Source of the DNA: Otis tarda
Lineage: Eukaryota; Chordata; Aves; Otidiformes; Otididae
Direction of reading: 5' to 3'
Assembly: GCA_026413225.1 (NCBI GenBank)
Contig: CM048552.1
Span: forward strand, 195,251,553 to 195,315,552
DNA: 64,000 nucleotides
Shown here: positions 10,878-20,711 of the stretch, piece by piece
Numbering within the stretch: position 1 is the stretch's first letter
Layout of the letters: each line of letters starts with the position of its first letter
Notes under the pieces: generated by a model
Told to the model about the DNA's origin: nothing
Databases searched by the model: none
The model's input: the letters and a program-made list of their open reading frames with translations, nothing else
Position numbers and translations under genes: made by a program

Positions 10878-10966
10878 ATATCATATTAGAAATAATGTAA
10901 TATTTTAATATAACATTTCATATATATTTTTTTCAAGAAAAATGTTATATACTTCTAATGTGATAT
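10878..10966. repeat. Imperfect inverted repeat, about 90 bp
   Basis: The outer arms 10878-10891 and 10953-10966 pair at 13 of 14 positions, and the inner arms TATAACATTT (10909-10918) and AAATGTTATA (10940-10949) pair perfectly. The spacing between outer and inner arms is unequal, so the fold has an asymmetric bulge. It is AT-rich. It may be a tiny degraded inverted-repeat transposon or simply a chance palindrome in AT-rich DNA. Confidence 0.55.
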
Positions 10967-11679
10967 GCTCATCTTTTGATCTTCAACATTCTTTCTTAAA
11001 ATAAACATTAACTAGCATTTTCATTGATCTGCTCAGATGTGGGAAGAGATATTCAGCCAGTGAGATCAGGATCTGACCTTTGACAACTAGGTCAGTTGAT
11101 GTTAGCTTAAGAATTTAGTTGTATTCTTTTCAGTTTTCTAATGTTCATGTAAGGCATAGCACTCACACTGGCAGCTTGGGGCACAGATTTATATATGTAA
11201 TTTTAATTAAACAAGCAAATGTTCACACAGTTTTTGTTATGAATTTTAATTTCTGTAAGCCAGGTGTAAATAAGATTCACATGATCGAATGACAGAGCTC
11301 TTTGATGAGATGTCTGTAATCCTTTTACTTTGGAATATATTAACTTTAGTTATATTATAATAAATGAATATGTATCACTATCAGACTGCTCTCCCCACTA
11401 ACAGGCACAATTATTTGGCTTTCTGTGCACACGTATCATCTAATACTGGTAATGACTTTCGGTCCTTAATTTTGGGGAATCTAAATTCCCCATTACTACA
11501 CATTCCTTTTACTCCATGTCTCAATGTGCCAATATTAATACAATACAATTTGTTTAGAGTGAAGCAATCCAAAGGGGGCTGAATAAACTTCTAATATATT
11601 GACATAAAACACATGGAATCCTTTGTTAGATTTATATGACCAATATTCATGCCAGACACTTCTAAAATCCTTTTCTGCT

Positions 11680-14222
11680 ACTGAGATTGTGACTGGGGAT
11701 GATAACATTGAATCCCTATGGGCAAAGATCAGAGGAAGGGCTGACAAGGCAGACATCCTGGTGGGCGTCTGTTATAGACCGCCAAACCAGGATGAAGAGA
11801 CAGATGAGGTATTCTACAAGCAGCTGGCACGAGCTGCACGGTCGTCAGCCCTTGTCCTCATGGGGGACTTCAACTTCCCTGACATATGCTGGGAGTACAG
11901 CACAGCACAGAAGAAGCAGTCTAGGAGGTTTTTGGAGTGCATAGAGGATGCCTTCCTAATGCAGTTGGTCAGAGAGCCCACGAGAGGAACTGCCCCGCTA
12001 GACCTGCTGTTCGCAAACAGGGAAGGTCTGGTGGGAGATGTGGAGGTTGGGGGCTGCCTTGGACAGAGCGACCATGAAATGATAAATTTCTCAATTCATG
12101 GTGGAGCTTGGAGGGGGAATAGTAAAACTGCTACCTTGGACTTCTGGAGGGCGGACTTTGAATTGTTCAAGAGACTAGTAGGGGAGTCCCCTGGCATTCA
12201 GTCTTAGCGAACAAAGGGGTCCAAGAGAGCTGGTTGCTCTTCAAGAAGGAAGTCTTAAGGGCGCAGGAGCAGGCGGTCCCCTTGAGCCGCAAAATGAGCC
12301 GGCGGGGAAGAAGACCAGCGTGGATGAATAGGGAGCTATTCTTGAGGCTCCGGGAGAAAAAGAGAATCTACCGCCTGTGGAAGGAGGGACGGGCAACTGA
12401 GAATGAATACAAGGAAGTCGTTAGGATGTGTAGAGGTGAAATCAGAAGGGCAAAAGCCCAGCTTGAATTTAACCTGGCCACTGGGGTGAAAAGGAATAAG
12501 AAACTCTTTTATAAATACATTAACAGTAAGAGGAGGACAAAGGAGAATATCCACTCTTTGCTGGATGAGGCTGGGAATGTGACCACTGAGGATAAGGAAA
12601 AGGCGGAGGTTCTGAATGCCTTCTTTACATCTGTCTTTAAAGGTCAGACCAGTTATCTTCAGGGTACTCCTCTCTCTGACCTGGTAGTCTCGGCTGGGGA
12701 GCACGCTAACCCCCCTGTGATTCTGGAAGAAACGGTCAGACACTTACTACTCCAACTGGACTGCCACAAGTCCATGGGGCCGGACGAGATCCACCCGAGA
12801 GTGCTGAGGGAACTGGCAGAGGTGATAGCCGAGCCGCTTTCCATCATCTATCAGCGCTCCTTGTTGACTGGTGAGGTCCCGGAAGACTGGAGGATTGCCA
12901 ACGTGACTCCCATTTACAAGAAAGGTTGTAAGGAGGATCCGGGGAACTACAGGCCTGTTAGCCTGACCTCGGTTACAGGGAAGGTTATGGAACAGATAGT
13001 CTTGAGGGAGATCATGCGGCATGTGCGGGATGGCCGGGGGATCAGGCCTAGCCAGCATGGGTTCATGAAGGGCAGGTCCTGTTTGACCAACCTGATCTCC
13101 TTTTATGATCAAGTGACCCATCTGCTGGATGAGGGAAAGGCTGTTGATGTGGTCTACCTAGACTTCAGCAAAGCCTTTGACACTGTCTCCCACGGTATTC
13201 TCCTGCAGAAGCTGGCAGCCCATGGCTTGGATGGGTACACTCTTGGCTGGGTAAGGAGCTGGCTGGAGGGCCGGGCTCAGAGAGTAGTGGTGAATGGAGT
13301 TAAATCCAGCTGGCTGCCGGTCACAAGTGGTGTTCCCCAGGGGTCGGTGCTGGGGCCTGTCCTCTTCAATATCTTTATTGATGATCTGGATGAGGGCATT
13401 GAGTGCACCCTCAGTAAGTTTGCAGATGACACCAAATTGGCTGGGAGTGTGGATATGCCTGGGGGTAGCGAGGCCCTACAGAGGGATCTGGACAGGCTGG
13501 AGAGCTGGGCTGAAGCCAATGGGATGAGGTTCAACAAGACCAAATGCTGAGTCCTGCACTTCGGCCACAACAACCCCAGGCAGCGCTATAGGCTTGGGGC
13601 AGAGTGGCTGGAGGACTGTGTGGAGGAAACGGACCTGGGGGTACTGATTGATGCTCGGCTGAGCATGAGCCGACAGTGTGCCCGGGTGGCCAAGAAGGCC
13701 AACGGCATCCTGGCTTGCATCAAAACCAGTGTTACTAGCAGGAACAGGGAGGTAATTGTCCCCCTGTACTCGGCACTGGTGAGGCCACACCTCGAGTACT
13801 GTGTTCAGTTTTGGGCCCCTCACTGCAAGAAAGACATTGAGGCCCTGGAACGCGTTCAGAGGAGAGCTACGAAGCTGGTGAGGGGTCTGGAGCACAGGCC
13901 TTATGAGGAGCGGCTGAGGGAGCTCGGATTGTTCAGTCTGGAGAAGAGGAGGCTCAGGGGAGACCTCATAGCTCTCTGTAACTTCCTGAAGGGAGGTTGT
14001 AGTGAGCTAGGGGTCGGCCTTTTCTCTCGTGTAGACAGTGATAGAACTAGAGGCAATGGTTTCAAGCTGCGCCAGGGGAGATTCAGGCTGGACATTAGGA
14101 AATATTACTTCTCGGAAAGGGTAGTCAGGCACTGGAATGCACTGCCCAGAGAGGTGGTGGAGTCACCGACCATGGGGGTGTTCAAGAAACGTTTGGATGT
14201 TGTGTTGAGGGATATGATTTAG
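11680..14222 (+). pseudogene. CR1 ORF2 (endonuclease-reverse transcriptase), broken by one frameshift and one stop
   Basis: ORF2 normally nicks the target DNA with an apurinic-type endonuclease and copies CR1 RNA into it. The first part (to about 12195) reads LVGVCYRPPNQDEE, then the endonuclease motif MGDFNFPDICWE and the SDHE motif with its catalytic histidine. A frameshift near 12185-12203 moves the frame. The next frame, to the in-frame TGA at 13548-13550, holds the RT. It has the '[12 protein letters not shown]' block, motif [14 protein letters not shown] near 13155, motif [15 protein letters not shown] near 13325-13365, and motif C FADD at 13419-13430. The TGA replaces the Arg of the usual [11 protein letters not shown]. 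The C-terminal segment continues to 14222 with [17 protein letters not shown] and [12 protein letters not shown]. All key catalytic residues that I can see are present, but the protein cannot be made whole. Confidence 0.95.
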
Positions 14223-14304
14223 CTGAGAAGTATTGGTGATGGTTGGACTGGATGATCTTTTAGGTCTTTTCCAATCTTGATAATTCTGTGATTCTGTGAT
14301 TCTG
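11680..14304 (+). mobile_element. CR1 LINE, 2.6 kb, 5'-truncated, long ORF2
   Basis: The longest transposon in the window. CR1 homology begins near 11680 inside the ORF2 endonuclease. It runs through reverse transcriptase and the C-terminal region to the stop at about 14220. After that come a short 3' UTR with 'ggttggactggatgatctt' and the 8-bp tail ATTCTGTG repeated at 14283-14304. A full CR1 is about 4.5 kb, so the 5' UTR, ORF1 and the start of the endonuclease are missing, as expected from incomplete target-primed reverse transcription. Few breaks in a 2.5-kb coding region suggest a fairly young copy. Its sequence type matches the minus-strand copy at 39.3-40.8 kb. Confidence 0.95.
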
Positions 14305-16040
14305 AAAAATCACTGGTACTGCGTTACTGAATTGTTCAGTTATCCACTCTGGAATTAAGGGTAGCTGTCTTTGATGTGCCTAGTCCATGAGTAGAACTAG
14401 AAGATTTGGCTCTTGCTTACTTCCAGCAATTCTAATGTCTACTGATATTTAGGATCAACCTTGAGATTGTCCTCAACTAACCTGAACCACATGCACTGCC
14501 CTTCCTTGTCCCAGCTACCTCTTGCAAATCTGCCTTAATATAAACACTTTCTACATTTAGGCAAAGTTACATGTTCTGAATTAGGGCATCTGCAGATGTC
14601 TTCTTTCCTTTGGGAAAGTAACAGTATACTTCCCTGTCATTCTTGTTAGCTGCAGAGACACCTGCAAGACTCCAACTCCCACGAGCCATGAAGGCAAATG
14701 GAGAAAAAATTCTGTCTTCCCACCTCCCTCCCATAGGCAGAAAAGTTACAAATAAGCCTTTTGTTTCTTTTCTGAACCCTCTGAGGTGGACAAAGAGCAA
14801 TTCTCATCCAACAGAAGGCAACAAGGGAGGAAAATTAGTATATCCTCTGGTCTATATCCCATTTTTCACCTTCACTGCTTTTTTCAGCTTCTTTGGAAAG
14901 AGGAGGACGTGGTCTGTTACTTCGTTTTTCTTCCTTTACCTTTGTGAAGCAGCTTCATTTGCATTTTTTTTGAGACTTGGCCAGGTAAGTTTGTTGTAGC
15001 TTCCCTGCCCTTTGAGAAATGATACCCTGAGAAAAGAGGGCAGGAGTCACAGTGGAACAAAAAGCTAAGAGGATGCAAACCTCCCACAAACCAGATGGCA
15101 GCCTGTTTGTAACGGTTGTTGGTGGCAGGAGAGGCACCAGAGTGCCACCCAATATCACTGCTCTATGTGCAGATCCCAGAAAGCTACTTCTGATAATTAT
15201 TACACTACCAATGCTAGAAAACTGAGCTGCTTGCTAGATTTTGTTCACAGTCAGCTAAGAAGTGGGAAGAAAGGCTTAGTTAGGCACATTATATTAGAAA
15301 CGTAATTGCCACTTACAGGTTAGTCAAGTATTGCATATTTAGAATCAGAAAACACATTTGACAGTCTTGCAGAGCTATAGATATATAGTTTAGTTCTTCA
15401 AAAGGAAAGAAATTCTAAATAACAGTTGCAAAAATATATTAGTAACTCATTTGTACCAACTCAGCAAAACACAACTGAGACTGCAGAGTGGGAGTTCACA
15501 ACTGTCTATCTAGGTGGCTAAATGCCACAATTTCGTAAAACAAGGTCTCTTGAAAACTAGTATTTCTCTCATCACAACCAGGAAGAGGAAATCGTGGATA
15601 TGACTAATCTTAAGTGCCAACTACTCATTGTTGACTGAGGCCTTTATATTCCCATTTCAGCTAGATAGCTTGGAAAGCAAGCAAGTTAAGAGCCTGAGCT
15701 GTTCTTCACTTCCTCTGTAGTCAATGGAAAGACTACACTTGGAGGTGGCACTTCAGATCTGTCCATTACCTGTAGGAAACATTTAGTGTGAAGGGGAATC
15801 TATGCTGAGTACCTTAGCTATACGCCTAATATAGGCATATATTAATCTGTGGCTATCTCCATATTTATTACTCAGACAAAATTCCAACCTTGTTAGAGTT
15901 TGGGGTCAAACAGAGATTTGACTCAGAAAGGACTGTCATACCAGGACTTGTTTGCTAGTTCAGCCCCTAGTGACAATAAGAACAAAAGAACAAAACCACC
16001 CACTTTTGTAACTCTGAAAACAAAAGGTGAATTATGCAAA
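14305..16040. other. Unique DNA, no gene seen
   Basis: Open frames reach about 118 codons (near 14.64-15.0 kb), but the peptide is low-complexity, Phe-rich at the end and unlike any family I recognise. No repeat family or RNA gene is visible. Confidence 0.5.
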
Positions 16041-16425
16041 TATTCATAGAGCTGCCCAGGTTGGAAGGGACCTCGAAAGATCCTCTACTCCAACCTTTTG
16101 TAGAAAAGGGAGCCTATGGTGTTATGTCCAGTTGCATCTTGAAATCCTTCAGTGATGGGAACTCTACCACATGCAGAACCAAGAAGTTATTCCAGTGATT
16201 GATTTTCTTTTGCTGCAAAAAATATCTTTCTTATATCAAGACGAACCCTCTCCCAATGCAACTTGCACCTGTTGCTCCTTGTCCTTTCCGTGTGGCTCCT
16301 TGTTAAGAGAGAGCCTCCATCCTCTTTGTAGCTCTTCTTTAAGTACTGGAATACTGTGATGACATCCCTCCTGAGCCTTCTCTTCTCCAGGGAGAAAAGA
16401 CCTAACTCCTTCAGTCTTCTTTTTG
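16041..16425 (-). mobile_element. CR1 LINE fragment, old
   Basis: Reverse complement of a CR1 3' end. It contains 'gcccaggttggaagggacctc', a 3' UTR and an ORF2 C-terminus. The C-terminus reads, on the minus strand, [25 protein letters not shown] and later VRLDIRKIFF. Numerous differences from the other copies, including 'ELQRGW' in place of the usual GAYRK region, place it in a different and older CR1 lineage. 5'-truncated near 16425, with no usable tail left. Confidence 0.85.
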
Positions 16426-17982
16426 TGGGAATCCAATGGTACAAAAGGCTGACCTCCCCCTTCTTTCAGCAAAAAGTAATACCAGAGCTACTGGCAACCA
16501 TGCTGTGCATGGAGCGTGAAGAAAGAAAGACTGTGTGGGGTTGCACCCTTGGGTGCAACTGCTAACAAATGCAGTAGTATTCATAAGATTTACATATGAT
16601 TCCTCTGGTCATGCTGCTCTTTTGTTCGTTTTTGGGTGACAGCTGAGCCATAGAGTTTCGTTTGCACAAACTCACAGAAAGATAATTTTAATCATGCGAA
16701 TAAGTAGTGTTTCACAAACCCTAATTCTGAATTTGCACTTGAAGGAATGATTAAATTGCCATCCAGCTAAGGGACAGAAATAACAAGTGGCTTATGTAAT
16801 TAATTGCCTTGGAAAATATTATTCAAATTTTCAATATTCAAGATCAATAAGGAAAAAGTTAAAATTATATGTACAAAGCAAGTGGGAATAATTACTGTAT
16901 TTGAGGAAATTAATGTTATCTGGATAGATTTCATTATGTGAGAGGACTACCTAATTTTCTCTTCTGATTTTAAAAAAAATCTGGTGTATCATTACATGCC
17001 ATATAAAAAAAACCCCAGTTTTATTTTCTCTTCTCTTTAGCTTCAAAGGGCCATGAGTGGTATTCACTTTATTGATATGTTTACGGTACAGACTAGTGAG
17101 CTCTTAGTCTTTTACTTAAGAACTTATTTTTACAACCTCGGAGTATATCGGGTCTAGCTGACTTTCATTGTAAAAGCAATATCAGTCTCCAAATGATACA
17201 GATTCATTTTCATGGGTTTTATTGGATATATATCCCTAAACAACTAAGTAAAAGAGCTGGCTTCATTCCATATAGAAATATAATTACTGTAAATTACATG
17301 CTTACTAGCACTGGATTACTGATGAAGTTGCAATCAGGAATCTGACAGATGAGGGATTAATTCCCCAGAAACAGGGTTTCTTCCTTCTTCTTGTTATGAA
17401 CATATGTGTATGGAGGAAACAGATCTGAATATGCCAGATGAATAAATTAAGAAGTCTAGGATGAAATACAACAGCTGGAAATATAACTGGTGATAATGAA
17501 GGCTAATTAACTTCAGTGAGCAATTTTCTACCAGGTGTTCTATTAACCATATAGAAAGAGAAACTAGAGAAACTGCATGGTGTGCATTTTTGTTCAGAAA
17601 TTCGATATGAACTACTGATCTCCCTACATGGTAACTGGAAAATCACTGCACTTTCTGCGTATAAATATTCATGTGACATTGACTGATTTGCAAAAATCCT
17701 TTCATTTCTTTTTAAGCACTGACTTGGGTTTGTACGTTTCTTGTCTTATCTGAGATGTGAATCTGTCTTACTTTAATAGATAATCAAAATGAAGAGTCTA
17801 CTTTTAAGAATATTTTTGAATGCTAAAGCTTCTTCTCTGATATTCTTTGTCAATTTTGGCTATTCTGCTGTAGCCTGCTATAGCACTTTCTAAGCAGCTG
17901 TTTCAGATTATGCCCGTAATCCCTACAGTTTTTCACTATTGCTTAGAACATCATATACAACAAATAATGAAGCCTTTCCAAA
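16426..17982. other. Unique AT-rich DNA, no gene seen
   Basis: AT-rich with short A and T runs and no recognisable protein, RNA gene or repeat family. Possible conserved non-coding sequence cannot be judged from a single genome. Confidence 0.5.
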
Positions 17983-18094
17983 CTGCATCCAGCTCTGGAG
18001 CCCCCAGCATAAGAAGGACACAGACCTGTTGGTGCGAGTCCAGAGAAGTACCACAAAGATGATCAGAGAGATGGAGCCCCTCTCCTATGAAGAC
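17983..18094 (+). mobile_element. CR1 LINE fragment (ORF2 piece)
   Basis: Plus-strand CR1 ORF2 fragment reading [21 protein letters not shown], then TTKMIREMEPLSYED. This matches the segment [18 protein letters not shown] of the 26.6-kb copy. It ends abruptly at the codons for YED, where CR1 would continue with RLRELGLF. The next 160 bp is not recognisable as CR1. It probably belongs to the same insertion as the 18255-18449 piece. Confidence 0.8.
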
Positions 18095-18254
18095 ATCTTT
18101 TTAGATGCTTCTCAAGGTGCTTGTTGCCCTGTTGACAGGGATAGCTAGGTATCATTAGCCACCCAAGTGTGGAAGTTAAGCAAAATAAATAATAAAAATG
18201 GAAGATGTGGTGATTCACTTTCTGTTGGTACCTGATTTTCTCCATTAACTATCT

Positions 18255-18449
18255 GAGAGCCACTGAAAGGGTGAGCAGTCACTGGAACAGGCTCCCCAGG
18301 GAAGTGGTCACAGCACCAAGCCTGTCAGAGTTCAAGGAGTGTCTGGATGATGCTCTTGGTCATATGGTTTAGTTCTAGGTAGTCCTGCACTCAATGATCC
18401 TTATGGGTTCCTTCCAACTTGAGATATTCTATTATTCAGTCATTCTATC
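18255..18449 (+). mobile_element. CR1 LINE 3' end, old
   Basis: Plus-strand CR1 3' terminus. It starts near 'agcagtcactggaacaggct', passes through 'gttcaaggagtgtctggatg' and 'caatgatccttatgggttcc', and ends in 'ttccaacttgagatattcta' with a degraded 8-bp tail. The ending resembles older CR1 subfamilies rather than the young copies in this window. The 18095-18254 gap before it is about 160 bp of unrecognised sequence, where roughly 200-250 bp of CR1 would be expected. Confidence 0.8.
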
Positions 18450-20330
18450 AGTTTACGTGACTAGCTTAGATCTAGACAGCTAACCTTTAGAAATCTCAAA
18501 GTAGATCAGGTGAATCTGACCATATGGTCAATATCTTTCCATTTCGAGAGTGGAAAGCAAAGGCATGAGGCTGAGGTATTGCTTTCCAGTCTTACCTTTG
18601 ATGCTCACTTTTGGCTTTAATGAAATATTGAAGTTTTACTTCTTGCTAGAGTAGGGTCTTAAGTTTTTACAAAATCAGTATATTACTACACATTGTCCTG
18701 CCTATGGAAAAATAGAAAATCCATTTGCTGAGGAGCTTATAATTTACAGGATGATTGCCTTTCCTTTGTACAAGTGATTTCCCTGTAACTCATGTCAAAG
18801 ATATTTCAAATTTTTTTTTCTGCATTCTGTTTTAAAGGAAATTGCTCTTAAGAACCAACATCTAAGGATATTCTTAATCTAAAACATCACTCTTATTCCC
18901 CTATAGCAGCTGTTTGTACTTTGGGATCAGGGATAGGAAAGGGAATATTTAAATATTGCCATGGGAATTCATGATACTTGTATGATCAAAGACACCTTCA
19001 TCTACAAGACAAGTAAAAGGATCAATATAATTCTCATTACTTGCCACAACAAAGGATTTTTAGTATAATTAAGTAGACTTTTCTTCTTTTAAAGACAAAA
19101 AAAACCACAAACCCCTGTAATTGTCAGAGGTATGGTGTTCTGTTGCTTATTAATGAGATTTCTGGAGAACAAGTTCTTGCTGGGATTGTTTTAAATCTTG
19201 AAGTGTGATTAAATTTTAATTTTATTACTGTAAAAGATGAAAAATTGACTATAGCAATCCAAAGGTCATTTCTGCAACACTGTCAATGAAGGAAATACAT
19301 TTACTCTAATGCCTGTAAGAGGTGTTCTTTACAAGATTTGGAAAAATAGCATGTTAACTATTAATAAATACTGCTGTGGTAGGAAGAGAGATGCCAGAAC
19401 CAGCAACGACAATAATTACCTTTAACTGTATGTCTGAGAAACATAGATATTGAAAAGATTGCTTGATAGAAAGTATGTGGGTCAAGACCTGTCATCACTC
19501 CAACAGAAAATGTATGTAATTCATTTTATATAATTCTTGATCAAAAAAGCATAGAAAGCTTGATACTCCAAATAGCTCAAAACCTGAAAACTTTGTATTT
19601 CTGTGAGAATGTTTTAATTTTGAAAACTGGGTAGGAATCACCTGATTATGGTAAAGCGATTTTGAAAATAATTAAGCATCCTGCAGTTTAGGCACTAAAA
19701 TAGCTAGCCAAGGATTTTTTGCTTTCTTTTATCTTCATGTCTTTGCTGATAAGGAAGCAGTGTGATCTGAGACATAAAAGGAAAATGCAAAGTAACACTA
19801 AAATTAGCTAGCGGTTTTACAATGTGGGTAAAAAAGTGGCAAGAAATATTCCTTTGGTGATCTTTTGTGTCTCAGAGTAAGACAAAGAAAGCATAGGTGT
19901 TCCTGCCAGAGATGTTGTCCCAAATGTGTAATTTTTGCCATAGATTTGATTGATATGGATTTATATATTCAAATAAGGTGCTGCTTTCTTTAACTCCTGA
20001 TCCTGAGGTGAAAATGTTGATCAGTGTCTTGCTCGGGTCACTGAAATGCGTGCCAGTGTAGAGATTTCTGTGAAAAACCATAGGTGATGTCTTGCTTTGA
20101 CTTCAGAATTTGAGGAACAAGGATCATCTCTATGTATTTTGGTTTTCAAGTTGTCATTGGGGATAGCAGCAAATTAATGATTTCTGGAACTAAAAGCACA
20201 GAAAAGCCAGAACTGCAAGATGTATGGATCATGTTTTTTAAAAAGTTATACTGTAGAAAACATTTTCTATACAGCATAAAGCTTTTGGCCTTCAGGTGGT
20301 TTGGGCTGAGCCAAACAGCTTTCTGACAAT
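18450..20330. other. Unique AT-rich DNA, no gene seen
   Basis: No protein-like frame longer than about 70 codons, and no repeat family recognised. The sequence is unremarkable apart from A/T runs. Confidence 0.5.
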
Positions 20331-20711
20331 ATGGAGCAGTACGTCAGGGCACTGTGGGAGCCAGGGGCTTCCCAGGGGCCAGCAGCAGTGAGGACACCTT
20401 GGGATGGCAGGGCAGGGCCTGGCAGCCAGGGCCCGTCCCACTGCTCCAGCCCAGGACATCGCACACCTCCGTGGGGAAAGGGGTGGGCCAAGGCCAGGCT
20501 GGGACATTGGCCTGTGGGTGGGCCTGGCTTGGTGGGGCCTGTGGCTGGGCAGGGCAGGGCTATAGGGGGCTGAAGACCAGCACTGCTGGGGCATCTCTGG
20601 GGCAGGGACTGATGGCCCCAGCAGCTGAAATGGGGACCTGGGCTGTGGGCAGGTGGAGGGAGGCCCCGGGGGGACCTGGCAGGACCTGTTGGTGCCCTCA
20701 GGTTCCCTGAC
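20331..20711. other. GC-rich block with G-quadruplex motif
   Basis: About 380 bp of G-rich (plus strand) DNA with abrupt edges in otherwise AT-rich sequence. Frames are open on both strands (up to about 148 codons) only because AT-rich stop codons are scarce. The encoded peptides are Gly/Pro/Ala/Trp-rich and not protein-like. The run at 20547-20569 fits the canonical G-quadruplex pattern: three G3 runs spaced by CA and then a G5 run. It may be a minisatellite-like or decayed repeat. I cannot name a family. Confidence 0.6.

Larger units (their letters stand above)
9991..11679. other. Unique AT-rich DNA between a SINE and a CR1
   Basis: No gene is supported. It contains a second MIR-like tail near 10.3 kb, an (ATA)n run near 10746-10762, an imperfect inverted repeat at 10878-10966 and otherwise AT-rich sequence. 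Open frames are short and without recognisable motifs. Confidence 0.5.

Noticed and set aside
18063-18245. 60-codon minus-strand frame between CR1 halves
   Set aside because: AT-rich, no motif, and partly overlaps CR1 sequence on the other strand.
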